From: Neisseria dentiae
GTDB taxonomy: Bacteria > Pseudomonadota > Gammaproteobacteria > Burkholderiales > Neisseriaceae
Assembly (NCBI RefSeq): GCF_024580525.1
Contig: NZ_JANIKQ010000021.1
Span: 1-33,571 of the forward strand
DNA: 33,571 bases
Direction of reading: 5' to 3'
The notes under the pieces are model-generated. The model saw only the letters and a program-made list of their open reading frames with translations, had not been told where the DNA came from and did no database searches. Numbering within the stretch: position 1 is the stretch's first letter; every line of letters begins with the position of its first letter. Below are positions 8,732 to 16,413 of the stretch, piece by piece. The translations under genes were made by a program, and so were the position numbers.

Positions 8732-8759
8732 AAAAAATCCCTGCTTGAAAGCAGGGATT
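8732..8759 (-). terminator. Intrinsic terminator of rplM-rpsI
   Basis: Perfect 10-bp arms (8736-8745 and 8750-8759, AATCCCTGCT) enclose a 4-nt loop. On the minus strand they are followed by a run of T (8732-8737 complement). It lies 28 bp after the rpsI stop. Confidence 0.88.
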
Positions 8760-8786
8760 GTTGCAATACAAAACGGGTAAAACAAA

Positions 8787-9179
8787 TTAACGTTTTGAGA
8801 ATTGTTTGGCGCGGCGTGCTTTGCGCAGACCGGGTTTTTTACGCTCAACTTCACGGGCATCGCGGGTAACGAAGCCGGCTTGCGACAGAGCGGGTTTCAG
8901 GGCTGCATCGTAGTCGATCAGTGCACGGGTAATGCCGTGGCGGATAGCGCCGGACTGGCCGGTTTCACCGCCGCCGGTTACGTTAACTTTGATGTCGAAA
9001 GCTTCGGCATTTTCAGTCAGAACCAAAGGTTGGCGAACCACCATGCGGCTGGTTTCGCGTGCGAAGAATTCGTCAACGGGGCGGCCGTTTACGATAATCT
9101 GGCCGGTACCTTTTTGCAGAAATACACGAGCCACTGAACTTTTGCGGCGGCCTGTGCCGTAGTAGTATTTACCGTTCAT
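8787..9179 (-). CDS. rpsI: 30S ribosomal protein S9
   Basis: The 130-aa S9 (uS9) starts [20 protein letters not shown]. It carries the conserved [19 protein letters not shown] segment and ends [11 protein letters not shown], the basic tail that reaches the P-site tRNA in the ribosome. The length equals that of E. coli S9. It follows rplM with a 9-bp gap in the standard rplM-rpsI operon and is closed by an intrinsic terminator. Confidence 0.98.
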   Translation of the reverse strand: MNGKYYYGTGRRKSSVARVFLQKGTGQIIVNGRPVDEFFARETSRMVVRQPLVLTENAEAFDIKVNVTGGGETGQSGAIRHGITRALIDYDAALKPALSQAGFVTRDAREVERKKPGLRKARRAKQFSKR

Positions 9180-9188
9180 GTCGTGTCC

Positions 9189-9617
9189 TTAGATTTCCAA
9201 AACTTTGGGTTGTTGGGCTGCATGGCCGTGCTCGGAGCCGGCATACACTTTCAGTTTTTTGATCATGGCGTAACCCAAGGGGCCTTTGGGCAGCATGCCT
9301 TTAACGGCTTTTTCCAAAACGCGCTCGGGGAATTTTTCTTGCATTTCGGTGAAGTTGCGCTCATAGATACCGCCGGGGAAACCTGAGTGGCGGTAGTATT
9401 TTTTGTCGAGTGCTTTATTGCCGGTTACACGCAGTTTGTCGGCGTTAATCACGATGATGTAGTCGCCGGTATCAACGTGGGGGGTGTATTCGGGCTTGTG
9501 TTTGCCGCGCAGACGGCGGGCGATTTCTGCGGCAACGCGACCCAAAACTTTGTCTTGGGCGTCAACCACGAACCACTCGCGCTTTACTTCATGCGGCTTG
9601 GCTGAAAAGGTTTTCAT
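9189..9617 (-). CDS. rplM: 50S ribosomal protein L13
   Basis: The 142-aa L13 (uL13) starts [20 protein letters not shown]. Conserved blocks are [36 protein letters not shown] and [13 protein letters not shown]13 is an early-assembling 23S rRNA-binding protein. The open frame extends to 9680, but the upstream residues overlap the promoter at 9652-9680 and match no L13 N-terminus, so the ATG at 9617 is chosen. It is the first gene of the rplM-rpsI operon. Confidence 0.98.
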   Translation of the reverse strand: MKTFSAKPHEVKREWFVVDAQDKVLGRVAAEIARRLRGKHKPEYTPHVDTGDYIIVINADKLRVTGNKALDKKYYRHSGFPGGIYERNFTEMQEKFPERVLEKAVKGMLPKGPLGYAMIKKLKVYAGSEHGHAAQQPKVLEI

Positions 9618-9651
9618 AAGGGGTAATCCAGATAGATATAGAAAGCTGCCG

Positions 9652-9680
9652 ATTTTATAGAGGATTGCGACGGCTGTCAA
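9652..9680 (-). promoter_or_regulatory. Sigma-70 promoter of rplM-rpsI
   Basis: On the minus strand a perfect -35 TTGACA (9680-9675) and -10 TAAAAT (9657-9652) are separated by 17 bp. The predicted start gives a leader of about 25-30 nt before the L13 ATG. Confidence 0.8.
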
Positions 9681-9775
9681 TCCGATTCGAGCGCTTCTTT
9701 ATGAGGCGCCGGCCCGACCGGGAAAATCGGGCGCACGACCGCATACCGGGTGTTGTTTTCGCACCGCATATGGCG

Positions 9776-9804
9776 AAATACCGCCCTATACGGGCGGTAT
9801 TTTT
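9776..9804 (-). terminator. Hairpin terminator downstream of 6S RNA
   Basis: Perfect 11-bp arms AAATACCGCCC (9776-9786) and GGGCGGTATTT (9792-9802) enclose a 5-nt loop. The T-run is short on the minus strand and longer on the plus strand. No plus-strand gene lies upstream, so it most likely bounds the 6S RNA transcript and separates it from the rplM promoter. Confidence 0.65.
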
Positions 9805-9807
9805 GAA

Positions 9808-9992
9808 ATAGGGAATCCCCGCAAGTGCCGTTTGGGCGGAATCCGCTTGAACCTTGCTGACAAGGCGGTCACCTCGGACAGTTTCGGGTGCATCTGTTCA
9901 GACGCTCGCGCCCACTGCAACTCCCAGCAACCTGAAGCGAACGTATTGGTTCAAAGGAATGTATGCCTTCGCGAACACCGCAGGGAAAGAGA
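9808..9992 (-). ncRNA. ssrS: 6S RNA
   Basis: 6S RNA binds sigma-70 RNA polymerase holoenzyme and mimics an open promoter. This ~185-nt region, directly after zapA on the same strand, has no ORF and folds as a long rod. The closing stem pairs 9978-9985 with 9817-9824 (8 bp with wobbles). An inner stem pairs UUUGAACC (9955-9948) with GGUUCAAG (9853-9846). Loosely paired segments between them would form the central bubble. zapA-ssrS linkage is conserved in beta- and gammaproteobacteria. The ends are approximate. It was identified by synteny, size and pairing, not by a covariance model. Confidence 0.72.
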
Positions 9993-9994
9993 AG

Positions 9995-10300
9995 TTAGGC
10001 TTGCACTTGTGTTTTGTTTAAAACTTTTTCGCAAGCATTAATCATGTCTGTTATTTTACGCTCAAAATCGCCGATTGCCAAATCGTCTTTCATCGACATT
10101 TTCAACAGGTCGTGCACGAGGTTGAGTGCGGCCATAATCACGATTTTGTCGGTTTCGACAATACGGCCGCTTTGCTTGATGGCGTCGAATTTCTGGTTGA
10201 GCATGGAAACCGCTTGCAGCAGCGTGGCTTTTTCTTCGGCGGGGGTGCCGATGGTGAAAGAGCGTCCCATGATTTCGAGGCTGACTTGTTCGATACTCAT
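9995..10300 (-). CDS. zapA: Cell division protein ZapA
   Basis: The 101-aa ZapA binds and crosslinks FtsZ protofilaments at the division ring. It starts MSIEQVSLEIMGRSFTIGTP, the usual beta-strand region with a GRSF/Y motif. A long helix follows for the antiparallel coiled coil (residues ~25-95, with MAALNLVHDLL). The frame is open to 10375, but those residues overlap the upstream gene, and GAGGG lies ~9 nt before the ATG at 10300, so this start is chosen. It is 4 bp after a small coiled-coil gene and is followed at once by 6S RNA. Confidence 0.93.
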   Translation of the reverse strand: MSIEQVSLEIMGRSFTIGTPAEEKATLLQAVSMLNQKFDAIKQSGRIVETDKIVIMAALNLVHDLLKMSMKDDLAIGDFERKITDMINACEKVLNKTQVQA

Positions 10301-10304
10301 TAAT

Positions 10305-10730
10305 TTAGCCCTCTTGTGCGGTGGTTTCGGCCTCCTGCGGCAGGCGTGCAAGCAGGGTGCGCAGGTGTTCGGCATTGGCGCTCAAGGCGTTGCGGTATTT
10401 TTGGTTTTCGGCGGTTAATGCGTCGATTTGCGCCTGCATCTGTTCGGTAATGCCCCGGTGCTGGCTCTGCATGATCTCGGTGGTGTTGCGGTGTTGCGCT
10501 TCCATGTCGGTTTTGAGCTTGTTCATCTGAACCATCAGGGCCTCGCTCAATTCGTCCACGGCGGCCTGGTGTTCGTTTTTCTGCTGCTCCTGCGCCAGAT
10601 GCTGGCGGGAAAGTTCGTCGTTGAGCCGGGCGACTTCTTCTTGCAGGCGTTTGTTTTCGCCAAGCTGGGTTTCGAATTTTTGCGCCAGCTGGTAAACGTT
10701 GACTTCGAGTTTGTCTAATAACTGATTCAT
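10305..10730 (-). CDS. Small coiled-coil protein upstream of zapA (TIGR02449/ZapB-like)
   Basis: The 141-aa protein is almost entirely helical and coiled coil, rich in Gln, Glu, Asn and Leu. It opens MNQLLDKLEVNVYQLAQKFE. The first ~40 residues resemble the short TIGR02449 / ZapB-like proteins that precede zapA in many beta- and gammaproteobacteria. The remaining ~100 residues lengthen the coil. It is translationally close to zapA (4-bp gap), which suggests a role at the division ring. No catalytic motif is present. The ZapB link rests on context and coiled-coil character only. Confidence 0.75.
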   Translation of the reverse strand: MNQLLDKLEVNVYQLAQKFETQLGENKRLQEEVARLNDELSRQHLAQEQQKNEHQAAVDELSEALMVQMNKLKTDMEAQHRNTTEIMQSQHRGITEQMQAQIDALTAENQKYRNALSANAEHLRTLLARLPQEAETTAQEG

Positions 10731-10792
10731 GTTGTGTGCACTCGGTTGGTTACGGGGGCAAGCATAGTAGGGATAACGGGGGCTGTCAAATA

Positions 10793-10826
10793 AGGCCGTC
10801 TGAACGTTATGTTTTTCAGACGGCCT
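10793..10826 (-). terminator. DUS-pair hairpin after gpsA
   Basis: The full 12-mer AGGCCGTCTGAA (10793-10804) and its inverse (10815-10826) form a hairpin with a 10-nt loop, 24 bp after the gpsA stop. It separates gpsA from the zapA operon on the same strand. Confidence 0.7.
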
Positions 10827-10849
10827 GCATAGGCGGCGGGTTTTGGTGT

Positions 10850-11839
10850 TTATTCGAAACGGGCTTCCCGATCCATCAGGCGCTCGACCACCTGGCGGGC
10901 ATCAAGCTCTTTGCGGATGAGCTGGAGTAGGGTTTGCGTGATGGGCATATCGATTTGGTAGGTGCAGGCGGTGTTGAACACTTCTTCGATGGTGCTCACG
11001 CCTTCCGAAACATGGCCGATTTCGGTTAATACTTGGTGCAGCTCTTTGCCTTTCGCCAGCCCCAGACCGACGCGCCGGTTGCGCGACAGGGCGCCGGTGC
11101 AGGTGAGAATCAGATCGCCGATACCTGCCAAGCCCATCATGGTTTTGGGCTGTGCGCCCATGGCAACGGCCAGGCGGGTGATTTCGGCCAAACCGCGCGT
11201 AACCAAAGCGGCGCGGGCGTTAAGGCCGTAACCGAGGCCGTCTGAAAGGCCGGTGGCGATGGCCATGATGTTTTTAACGGCTCCGCCCACCGCTACGCCG
11301 ATTGCGTCTTCGCTGCCGTATAAACGCAGCACGTTGGTGTTCAGACGGCCTACCAGCTCTTCCACCCATGCTTTGTTTTCCGACGCAAGCACCACGGCGC
11401 ACGGCAGCTGCTGCGCCAATTCTTGTGCGAAGCTGGGGCCGGACAGCACGCCGATATTGGGGTTGTTTGGCAGCACTTCTTTCACCACTTGAAAGGTCAG
11501 CAGGCCGGTATCCTGCTCGAAACCTTTGCAGGCGGTGAGCACCGGCAGGTGGCCGGCGCCGTGTTCGGCCAAAAGTTTTGCGCTGTCGCGCAGGCCGGCA
11601 ACCGACGTTACGATCAGTACAAGCTCGGCGCCTGCCAAGGCTTCGTTCAGGTTTGTGTGCACGGTCAAACCGGCGGGCAAGGCGAACCCGGGCAGATAAC
11701 GTTTGTTTTCACGGTCGCGTGCCAGGTTTTCCATGTGTTCGGGATTGCGCGACCACACGGCGGTTTCGTGGCCGTGCAGGGCAAAGTGGATGGCTAGCGC
11801 AGTTCCCCAAGAGCCTGCGCCCATTACGGTGATTTTCAT
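10850..11839 (-). CDS. gpsA: Glycerol-3-phosphate dehydrogenase [NAD(P)+]
   Basis: The 329-aa GpsA reduces dihydroxyacetone phosphate to sn-glycerol 3-phosphate for phospholipid synthesis in the cytoplasm. The N-terminal dinucleotide motif GAGSWGTALA is at residues 7-16. The GPSFAQE motif (~139-145), the AVGGAVKNIMAIATG block with its catalytic Lys (~190-204) and LTRGLAEITR-type and GLAGIGDLILTC segments match the family. The length is normal. GGAG lies ~9 nt before the ATG. It is a single gene ended by a DUS pair; upstream and divergent lies the Fur-controlled fhu promoter. Confidence 0.97.
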   Translation of the reverse strand: MKITVMGAGSWGTALAIHFALHGHETAVWSRNPEHMENLARDRENKRYLPGFALPAGLTVHTNLNEALAGAELVLIVTSVAGLRDSAKLLAEHGAGHLPVLTACKGFEQDTGLLTFQVVKEVLPNNPNIGVLSGPSFAQELAQQLPCAVVLASENKAWVEELVGRLNTNVLRLYGSEDAIGVAVGGAVKNIMAIATGLSDGLGYGLNARAALVTRGLAEITRLAVAMGAQPKTMMGLAGIGDLILTCTGALSRNRRVGLGLAKGKELHQVLTEIGHVSEGVSTIEEVFNTACTYQIDMPITQTLLQLIRKELDARQVVERLMDREARFE

Positions 11840-11958
11840 ATTTGGTTTCTCCGACTCAATTCACTAACTTTAAAACAATCGCGGCGGTGGTGCAAGTTTG
11901 CGGGCGGCGGGTTGCGTTTGCATATTTATGACTGTGGTTTTGCGGTTTGATACCCGCC

Positions 11959-11987
11959 TTGCCGTGATTGATGATAATCATTATAAT
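11959..11987 (+). promoter_or_regulatory. Promoter of fhuCDB
   Basis: TTGCCG (11959-11964), a 17-bp spacer and a perfect TATAAT (11982-11987) form a sigma-70 promoter that would give a leader of ~110 nt before fhuC. A Fur box overlaps the spacer and -10. Confidence 0.7.
11967..11985 (+). promoter_or_regulatory. Fur box upstream of fhuCDB
   Basis: The 19-mer matches the Fur consensus at 15 of 19 positions, including the unbroken core ATGATAATCATTAT (11971-11984). It covers the -10 of the predicted promoter, so iron-loaded Fur should block transcription. Confidence 0.85.
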
Positions 11988-12102
11988 TAATCAAAACGTG
12001 TCTCCCCCGCTTCAAGAACCCGTTCGGCGCATATGCAAGCCGGAACATTCTCTCAAGCCCGCCCCACACTTTCCACTTTATTGAAAAACCCGCTTCAACC
12101 CC

Positions 12103-12864
12103 ATGTTCCAACTCGACAAGCTTTCTTTTTCCCTACCTGAGCGCACGCTCTTGCACGACATCAATCTGCAGTTTGCGCCTAACCGCGTGTACGGCTTAAT
12201 CGGCCACAACGGCTCGGGCAAATCCACCTTATTGAAGCTGCTCACCCGCCAAATCCAGCCTACCGCCGGCAGCCTGCTGCTCGACAACCGCCCCGCCGCT
12301 GCTTATTCCGCACGCGAATACGCCCGCCAAGTAGCTTATCTGCCGCAGCATCTGCCGGCCGCCACCTCGCTGACCGCGCGCGAACTGGTGGCGATGGGGC
12401 GTTATGCGTGGAGCGGCCTGATGGGGCGCGGCGCAGACGACCAAGCAGCGGTGGAAGAAGCGTTTGCGCTCACCCACACCGAGCGCTTTGCTGGCCAGAT
12501 TGTCGACACGCTTTCGGGCGGCGAACGCTCGCGCATTTGGCTGGCGATGTGTTTGGCGCAGCAGAGCCGCTTTCTGCTGCTCGACGAGCCGCTGGCGGCG
12601 CTGGACATTGCCCACCAAATCGAAGTGATGGCGCTGGTGAACAGCCTTTCGCGCCGTTTGAATCTGGGCGTGGTGATTGTGATTCACGACATCAATCTGG
12701 CGGCGCAGTATTGCGACGAACTGATTGCGCTCAAACAGGGCCGTCTGCTCAAACAAGGCGGGCCGTCTGAAATCATGACCGCCGCCGTGCTGAAAGAGAT
12801 TTACAGCGTGGACATGAACATCATCGCCCATCCGCACAGCGGCAGGCCGGTGGCTTTGCCGTGA
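12103..12864 (+). CDS. fhuC: Iron-siderophore ABC transporter, ATP-binding protein (FhuC type)
   Basis: The 253-aa ATPase of the FecE/FhuC/BtuD class powers siderophore import from the cytoplasmic face. Walker A GHNGSGKST is at residues 34-42, the Q-loop at Q82, the signature LSGGERSR at 137-144, Walker B FLLLDEP at 157-163 and the switch His at 195 in VIHDINLA. The gene order ATPase - binding protein - fused permease is that of E. coli fhuCDB, which favours FhuC. Specificity for hydroxamates is inferred. No clear Shine-Dalgarno is seen. It is expressed from a Fur-boxed promoter. Confidence 0.9.
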   Translation: MFQLDKLSFSLPERTLLHDINLQFAPNRVYGLIGHNGSGKSTLLKLLTRQIQPTAGSLLLDNRPAAAYSAREYARQVAYLPQHLPAATSLTARELVAMGRYAWSGLMGRGADDQAAVEEAFALTHTERFAGQIVDTLSGGERSRIWLAMCLAQQSRFLLLDEPLAALDIAHQIEVMALVNSLSRRLNLGVVIVIHDINLAAQYCDELIALKQGRLLKQGGPSEIMTAAVLKEIYSVDMNIIAHPHSGRPVALP

Positions 12865-12875
12865 AAGCAGGTGGA

Positions 12876-13778
12876 ATGATGAAACGCTTTTTTTCAGACG
12901 GCCTGAAACACGCCCGGCTCGGTTGCGCGGCTTTGGCAGTATGTTTGGCCGTTTTGCCTGCCGCCCATGCCGCGCCGCGCGTGGCCACCGCCGATTGGTC
13001 AACCGCCGAAACCCTGACCGCCATGAAACTGCCGCCGCTGGCGGTGGGCGACAAACGCGCTTACGGCAACTGGGTCAACTATCCCGTGCTGCCTGCGCAA
13101 ACGCTGGATTCGGGTTTGCGCTTCCAACCCAATTTGGAACGCCTGCGGCAGCTTAAACCCGATATGTTTGTACAGTCTTCATGGTTTGCCCATTTGAAAC
13201 CGCAGTTTGCCGCCATCGCGCCGGTGCACGAAATCGACTTCGCCACCGCCGATGGCACGCAATATGCCCACACCGTGGCCGCCACCCGCGCGCTCGGCAA
13301 GCTGGTGAATGCCTCCCCTGCCGCCGAACAATTGATCGTCGACACCAAACAGCAGCTGGCGCAACACCGGCAAACGCTCGCCCCCTACCGCTCCCGCCCG
13401 CTGGCCATCGTGCAGTTTGTCGATACGCGCCATCTGCGCATTTACGGGCGCACGTCGATGTATCAGGCGGTGCTGGACAAACTGGGCTTGCGTAATGTCT
13501 GGCAGGGCGAATCCAACGGCTGGGGCTTTGCCAATATCACGCTGGCCAAACTGGCCGGGCTGCCGCCTGACACGCTGTTGCTGATTGTGAAGCCGCATCC
13601 GGCCAATGTGCGGCCGGGTTTGGAAAAAAGCGCGCTGTGGCGGCGGCTGCCGTTTGCACAACCTGCCAACCGCCGCGTTTTGCCGCCTTCGTGGAGCTAC
13701 GGCGCATTGCCGTCGATGCAGCATTTCGCGCAACAATTGGCACGCGCGCTGCCGTCTGAACAGGAAACATCATGGTAG
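12876..13778 (+). CDS. fhuD: Periplasmic siderophore-binding protein (FhuD type)
   Basis: The 300-aa class III substrate-binding protein has a cleavable signal peptide: positive MMKRFFSDGLKHAR, hydrophobic core, AAHA near residue 33. It has no lipobox. The mature part follows the FhuD pattern (RVATADWSTAETLTAMKLPP..., then LRQLKPDMFVQSSWFA). It should carry the ferric siderophore from the receptor to FhuB. The ATG at 12876 is chosen because AGGTGGA lies just upstream; a GTG at 12861 overlapping the fhuC stop is less likely. A DUS (12893-12904) is embedded in the signal-peptide coding region as FFSDGL. Confidence 0.85.
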   Translation: MMKRFFSDGLKHARLGCAALAVCLAVLPAAHAAPRVATADWSTAETLTAMKLPPLAVGDKRAYGNWVNYPVLPAQTLDSGLRFQPNLERLRQLKPDMFVQSSWFAHLKPQFAAIAPVHEIDFATADGTQYAHTVAATRALGKLVNASPAAEQLIVDTKQQLAQHRQTLAPYRSRPLAIVQFVDTRHLRIYGRTSMYQAVLDKLGLRNVWQGESNGWGFANITLAKLAGLPPDTLLLIVKPHPANVRPGLEKSALWRRLPFAQPANRRVLPPSWSYGALPSMQHFAQQLARALPSEQETSW

Positions 13779-15748
13779 GGAAAACGGTTTTTTTCAGACG
13801 GCCTGCTTGGGCGTTGATGATGATACTGGCCGCTTTGGCGCTGGTGTCGGGCTTGTGGATTCTTAAACTGCAATGGGTTTGGCCGTGGCCGCAGCTGTTT
13901 GCCGCGCCCGACACACTGCCGCTTGATGCACTGGCGGTGCAGCAAAACACTCTGCCGCGCATGGCGATGGCTTTATTGGCGGGCGGCGGTTTGGCGGCGG
14001 CCACCATGCTGATGCAGCAGGTGCTTCGCAATCCGCTGGCCGCCGACAGCACACTGGCAGTAGCGGGCGGCGCGCAACTGGCCTTGTTAACCGCCGGCGT
14101 GTTTTTCCCGGCCTTATTGCTGCACGGCACGTTTGCCGTGGCCTTTGCCGGTGCGGCGGCGGCGCTCTCGGCGGTACTGGCTTTGTCGGCACGGCGCGAA
14201 ATGATGCCGGTTACGGTAGTGTTGGCCGGTTTGGTGATGAGCCTTTATCTCGGCTCCGTCAGCGGCATGATTACGCTGTTTTACGGTGAAGAGGCGCGCG
14301 CAGTGATGCAGTGGGGCAGCGGTTCGCTGGTGCAGGACAGCTGGCACGACAGCCTCGGCCTGCTGTGGCGGCTGGCGGCGGCGGGCGCGGTGTCGGCCTT
14401 GTTGCTGAAGCCTTTAAACATTATGAGTTTGAGCGACGATCAAGCCGCTGCGCTGGGCGTGCCCGTGAAAGCCGTGCGTACCGCCGCATTGGCTTTGGCG
14501 GCATTTGTGTGCGCCACCGTGGTGGGCATGGTGGGCATGATGGGATTCGTGGGGCTGGCGGCGGCCGCTGCGGTGCGGCAGGCCGGCGTGCGCACGCTGT
14601 CGGCACGCCTGTGGGCATCGTTTGCGGCAGGCGGCCTGATGCTGTTGGTAACCGATAATGCGCTGGTGCTGCTGGAACACTACCGCGGCATCGCCCTGCC
14701 CGCCGGTGCGCTAACCGCCTTAATCGGCGCGCCGTTGCTGTTGTGGCTGATGGCGCGTATGCCCGCCCGCCCTGCTTTTCAGGCAGCCACGGGCGGCAAA
14801 ACCGCCGCGCTGCGCGCTTCGCCGTGGCTGCGTTATTCGCCCGCCCTGCTGCTGCCGGCCGCCGCGCTCGCGCTGTTGGTGGGCAACGGTGAACACGGCT
14901 GGCACCTCGACACCGACCCCGCCGTGTGGGCATTGCGTTATCCGCGCCTGCTGCTGGCGGCCGGTTGCGGCATGATGCTGGCCACGGTGGGCGTGCTGTT
15001 GCAGCGTTTGGCGCAAAACCCGATGGCCAGCCCGGAATTGCTGGGCATCAGTTCCGCCACCGCCTTGGGCGCGATGACGGCGGTGATGATATTCGGCGTT
15101 ACCTCGGGCAGCGCGCTGTTTTGGCTGGCCGGCGGCGCGGCGGCTTTGCTGGCCTTAGGCTTGATGATGTGGTTCAACCGCAAAAACGGCCTGCAACCCG
15201 AAAAAGTGCTGCTCACCGGCATGGCGCTGGCAGCCTTGAGCGATGCCGCCATCCGCACTTGGTCGGCCATGGGCGACTACCGCACGCAGCAGCTCTTAAT
15301 CTGGCTTTCCGGCTCCACTTACCACACCACGCCGCTGCTGTCGGCGGCGGTGGCCGTGCTGGCCTGTTTGCTGCTGGCTGCGGTGCTGCCGCTGGCCAAA
15401 TGGCTCGCGCTCTTGAGTTTGGACAGCGTGGTGGCGCAGTCGGCCGGACTGAACGTGAAACGTGCGCGGCTGGTGCTGATTCTGTTGAGCGCGGTGCTCA
15501 CCGCCGCCGCCACGCTGATGGTCGGCCCGCTGAGCTTCACCGGCCTGCTCGCGCCGCACTTGGCCGCCATGCTCGGCGCGCGGCTGCCCAAACAACAATT
15601 GCTGTACGGCGCGCTGTTGGGTGCGCTGATGATGGTACTGGCCGACTGGCTGGGGCGGCAACTGGCTTTCCCCTACGAAATCCCCGCCGGCCTGATGGCT
15701 ACCCTAATCGGCGGCGCGTATTTTATGGTGTTGGTGAGAAAACTGTAA
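13772..15748 (+). CDS. fhuB: Fused iron-siderophore ABC permease (FhuB type)
   Basis: The 658-aa inner-membrane permease consists of two homologous FecCD-type halves joined in one chain, the special feature of FhuB (E. coli 660 aa). Half one is about residues 10-330 and half two about 350-658. Each half has ~9-10 hydrophobic helices and the NPLA/NPMA-type motif after the early helices (RNPLAADSTLAVAGG near 90; QNPMASPELLGISS near 415). The EAA-like cytoplasmic loops meet FhuC. Its ATG overlaps the fhuD stop by 7 bp, so the genes are co-translated. A DUS lies at 13793-13804, encoding FFRRPA. It ends at a DUS-pair hairpin shared with the convergent SMR gene. Confidence 0.93.
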   Translation: MVGKTVFFRRPAWALMMILAALALVSGLWILKLQWVWPWPQLFAAPDTLPLDALAVQQNTLPRMAMALLAGGGLAAATMLMQQVLRNPLAADSTLAVAGGAQLALLTAGVFFPALLLHGTFAVAFAGAAAALSAVLALSARREMMPVTVVLAGLVMSLYLGSVSGMITLFYGEEARAVMQWGSGSLVQDSWHDSLGLLWRLAAAGAVSALLLKPLNIMSLSDDQAAALGVPVKAVRTAALALAAFVCATVVGMVGMMGFVGLAAAAAVRQAGVRTLSARLWASFAAGGLMLLVTDNALVLLEHYRGIALPAGALTALIGAPLLLWLMARMPARPAFQAATGGKTAALRASPWLRYSPALLLPAAALALLVGNGEHGWHLDTDPAVWALRYPRLLLAAGCGMMLATVGVLLQRLAQNPMASPELLGISSATALGAMTAVMIFGVTSGSALFWLAGGAAALLALGLMMWFNRKNGLQPEKVLLTGMALAALSDAAIRTWSAMGDYRTQQLLIWLSGSTYHTTPLLSAAVAVLACLLLAAVLPLAKWLALLSLDSVVAQSAGLNVKRARLVLILLSAVLTAAATLMVGPLSFTGLLAPHLAAMLGARLPKQQLLYGALLGALMMVLADWLGRQLAFPYEIPAGLMATLIGGAYFMVLVRKL

Positions 15749-15758
15749 GAAACGGCAA

Positions 15759-15788
15759 AGGCCGTCTGAAAAGGTTTTCAGACGGCCT
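15759..15788. terminator. DUS-pair hairpin between fhuB and the SMR gene
   Basis: Inverted arms 15759-15772 and 15775-15788 (14 bp each, nearly abutting) lie between convergent genes. A T/A-rich base on both sides of the stem allows bidirectional use. Confidence 0.7.
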
Positions 15789-15812
15789 GAACAGATGCGG
15801 CCGAACAAGCGC

Positions 15813-16142
15813 TTAATGCCCGCCCATGTTGGAAAACAGGTTCAGCACCAGCACACCGGCCAAAATCAGCGTGATGCCGATGATGCCGCCCGCATCGACT
15901 TTCTGGCCGAAAAACACCACGCTCACCGCCGCCGTCAACACCAGCGCCACGCCCGCCCACACGGCATAGGCCGTGCCCAGCGGCATGGTTTTCAAGGCAA
16001 GGGAAAGAAAATAAAACGCCAGCCCGAATCCCAGCACCACGCCGAGTGCGGGCCATAATTTGCTGAAACCGCTGCTGAGTTTGAGCATGGTCGAGCCGAA
16101 CACTTCGCTCACGATGGCCAGAGCCAGAAACAGCCAGTGCAT
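15813..16142 (-). CDS. Small multidrug resistance (SMR) family transporter
   Basis: The 109-aa, four-helix protein is of the EmrE/Sug family. Glu13 in AIVSEVFGS is the membrane-embedded proton/substrate residue (Glu14 of EmrE). Also seen are GTAYAVWAGVAL (~76-87) and the end of helix 4, GITLILAGVLVLNLFS. SMR proteins work as antiparallel dimers exchanging protons for cationic drugs, polyamines or guanidinium. GTAYAVWAG fits the Qac/EmrE group, but the substrate cannot be read from the sequence. AAGGAA lies upstream of the ATG. Its place inside an iron locus, on the opposite strand, may be incidental. Confidence 0.93.
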   Translation of the reverse strand: MHWLFLALAIVSEVFGSTMLKLSSGFSKLWPALGVVLGFGLAFYFLSLALKTMPLGTAYAVWAGVALVLTAAVSVVFFGQKVDAGGIIGITLILAGVLVLNLFSNMGGH

Positions 16143-16253
16143 GATAGATTCCTTAATAGCGTTTGCTGAAAACGGGAAACGGATTGTAACAACAGGCTAA
16201 ACATTTGTGCAGGCTTGTTTTTTCAGATTTTCTATGCGCAAACCGCCCGTTGT

Positions 16254-16301
16254 TTTCAGACGGCCTGAACCCTTTGCCATATTCGTTTAGGCCGTCTGAA
16301 A
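16254..16301. repeat. Inverted DUS pair upstream of the SMR gene
   Basis: TTTCAGACGGCCT (16254-16266) and AGGCCGTCTGAAA (16289-16301) are inverted copies 22 bp apart. They sit in the divergent region between the SMR and exporter genes, so a terminator role is less obvious here. The spacer includes a degenerate CCTTTGCCATATTC end-like motif. Confidence 0.6.
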
Positions 16302-16384
16302 AGCCGTAGGTCGGGCATTTATGCCCGACATCATCATTAGCTAAGCTGTAACAGTCGGGCATAAATGCCCGACCTACGGCTTTT
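16299..16384. repeat. Long perfect inverted repeat (31-bp arms)
   Basis: Arms 16299-16329 and 16354-16384 are perfect inverted copies with a 24-nt loop. Each arm itself contains a 20-bp palindrome based on GTCGGGCA..TGCCCGAC. A T-run follows on the plus strand. It ends 29 bp before the exporter ATG and so would fold in its leader. Confidence 0.85.
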
Positions 16385-16413
16385 TAACCACCTGCCAACC
16401 ATAAACACACACC

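Noticed and set aside
9618..9680. N-terminal extension of L13 by 21 residues
   Set aside because: The extension overlaps a consensus promoter for the operon and is absent from the L13 family.
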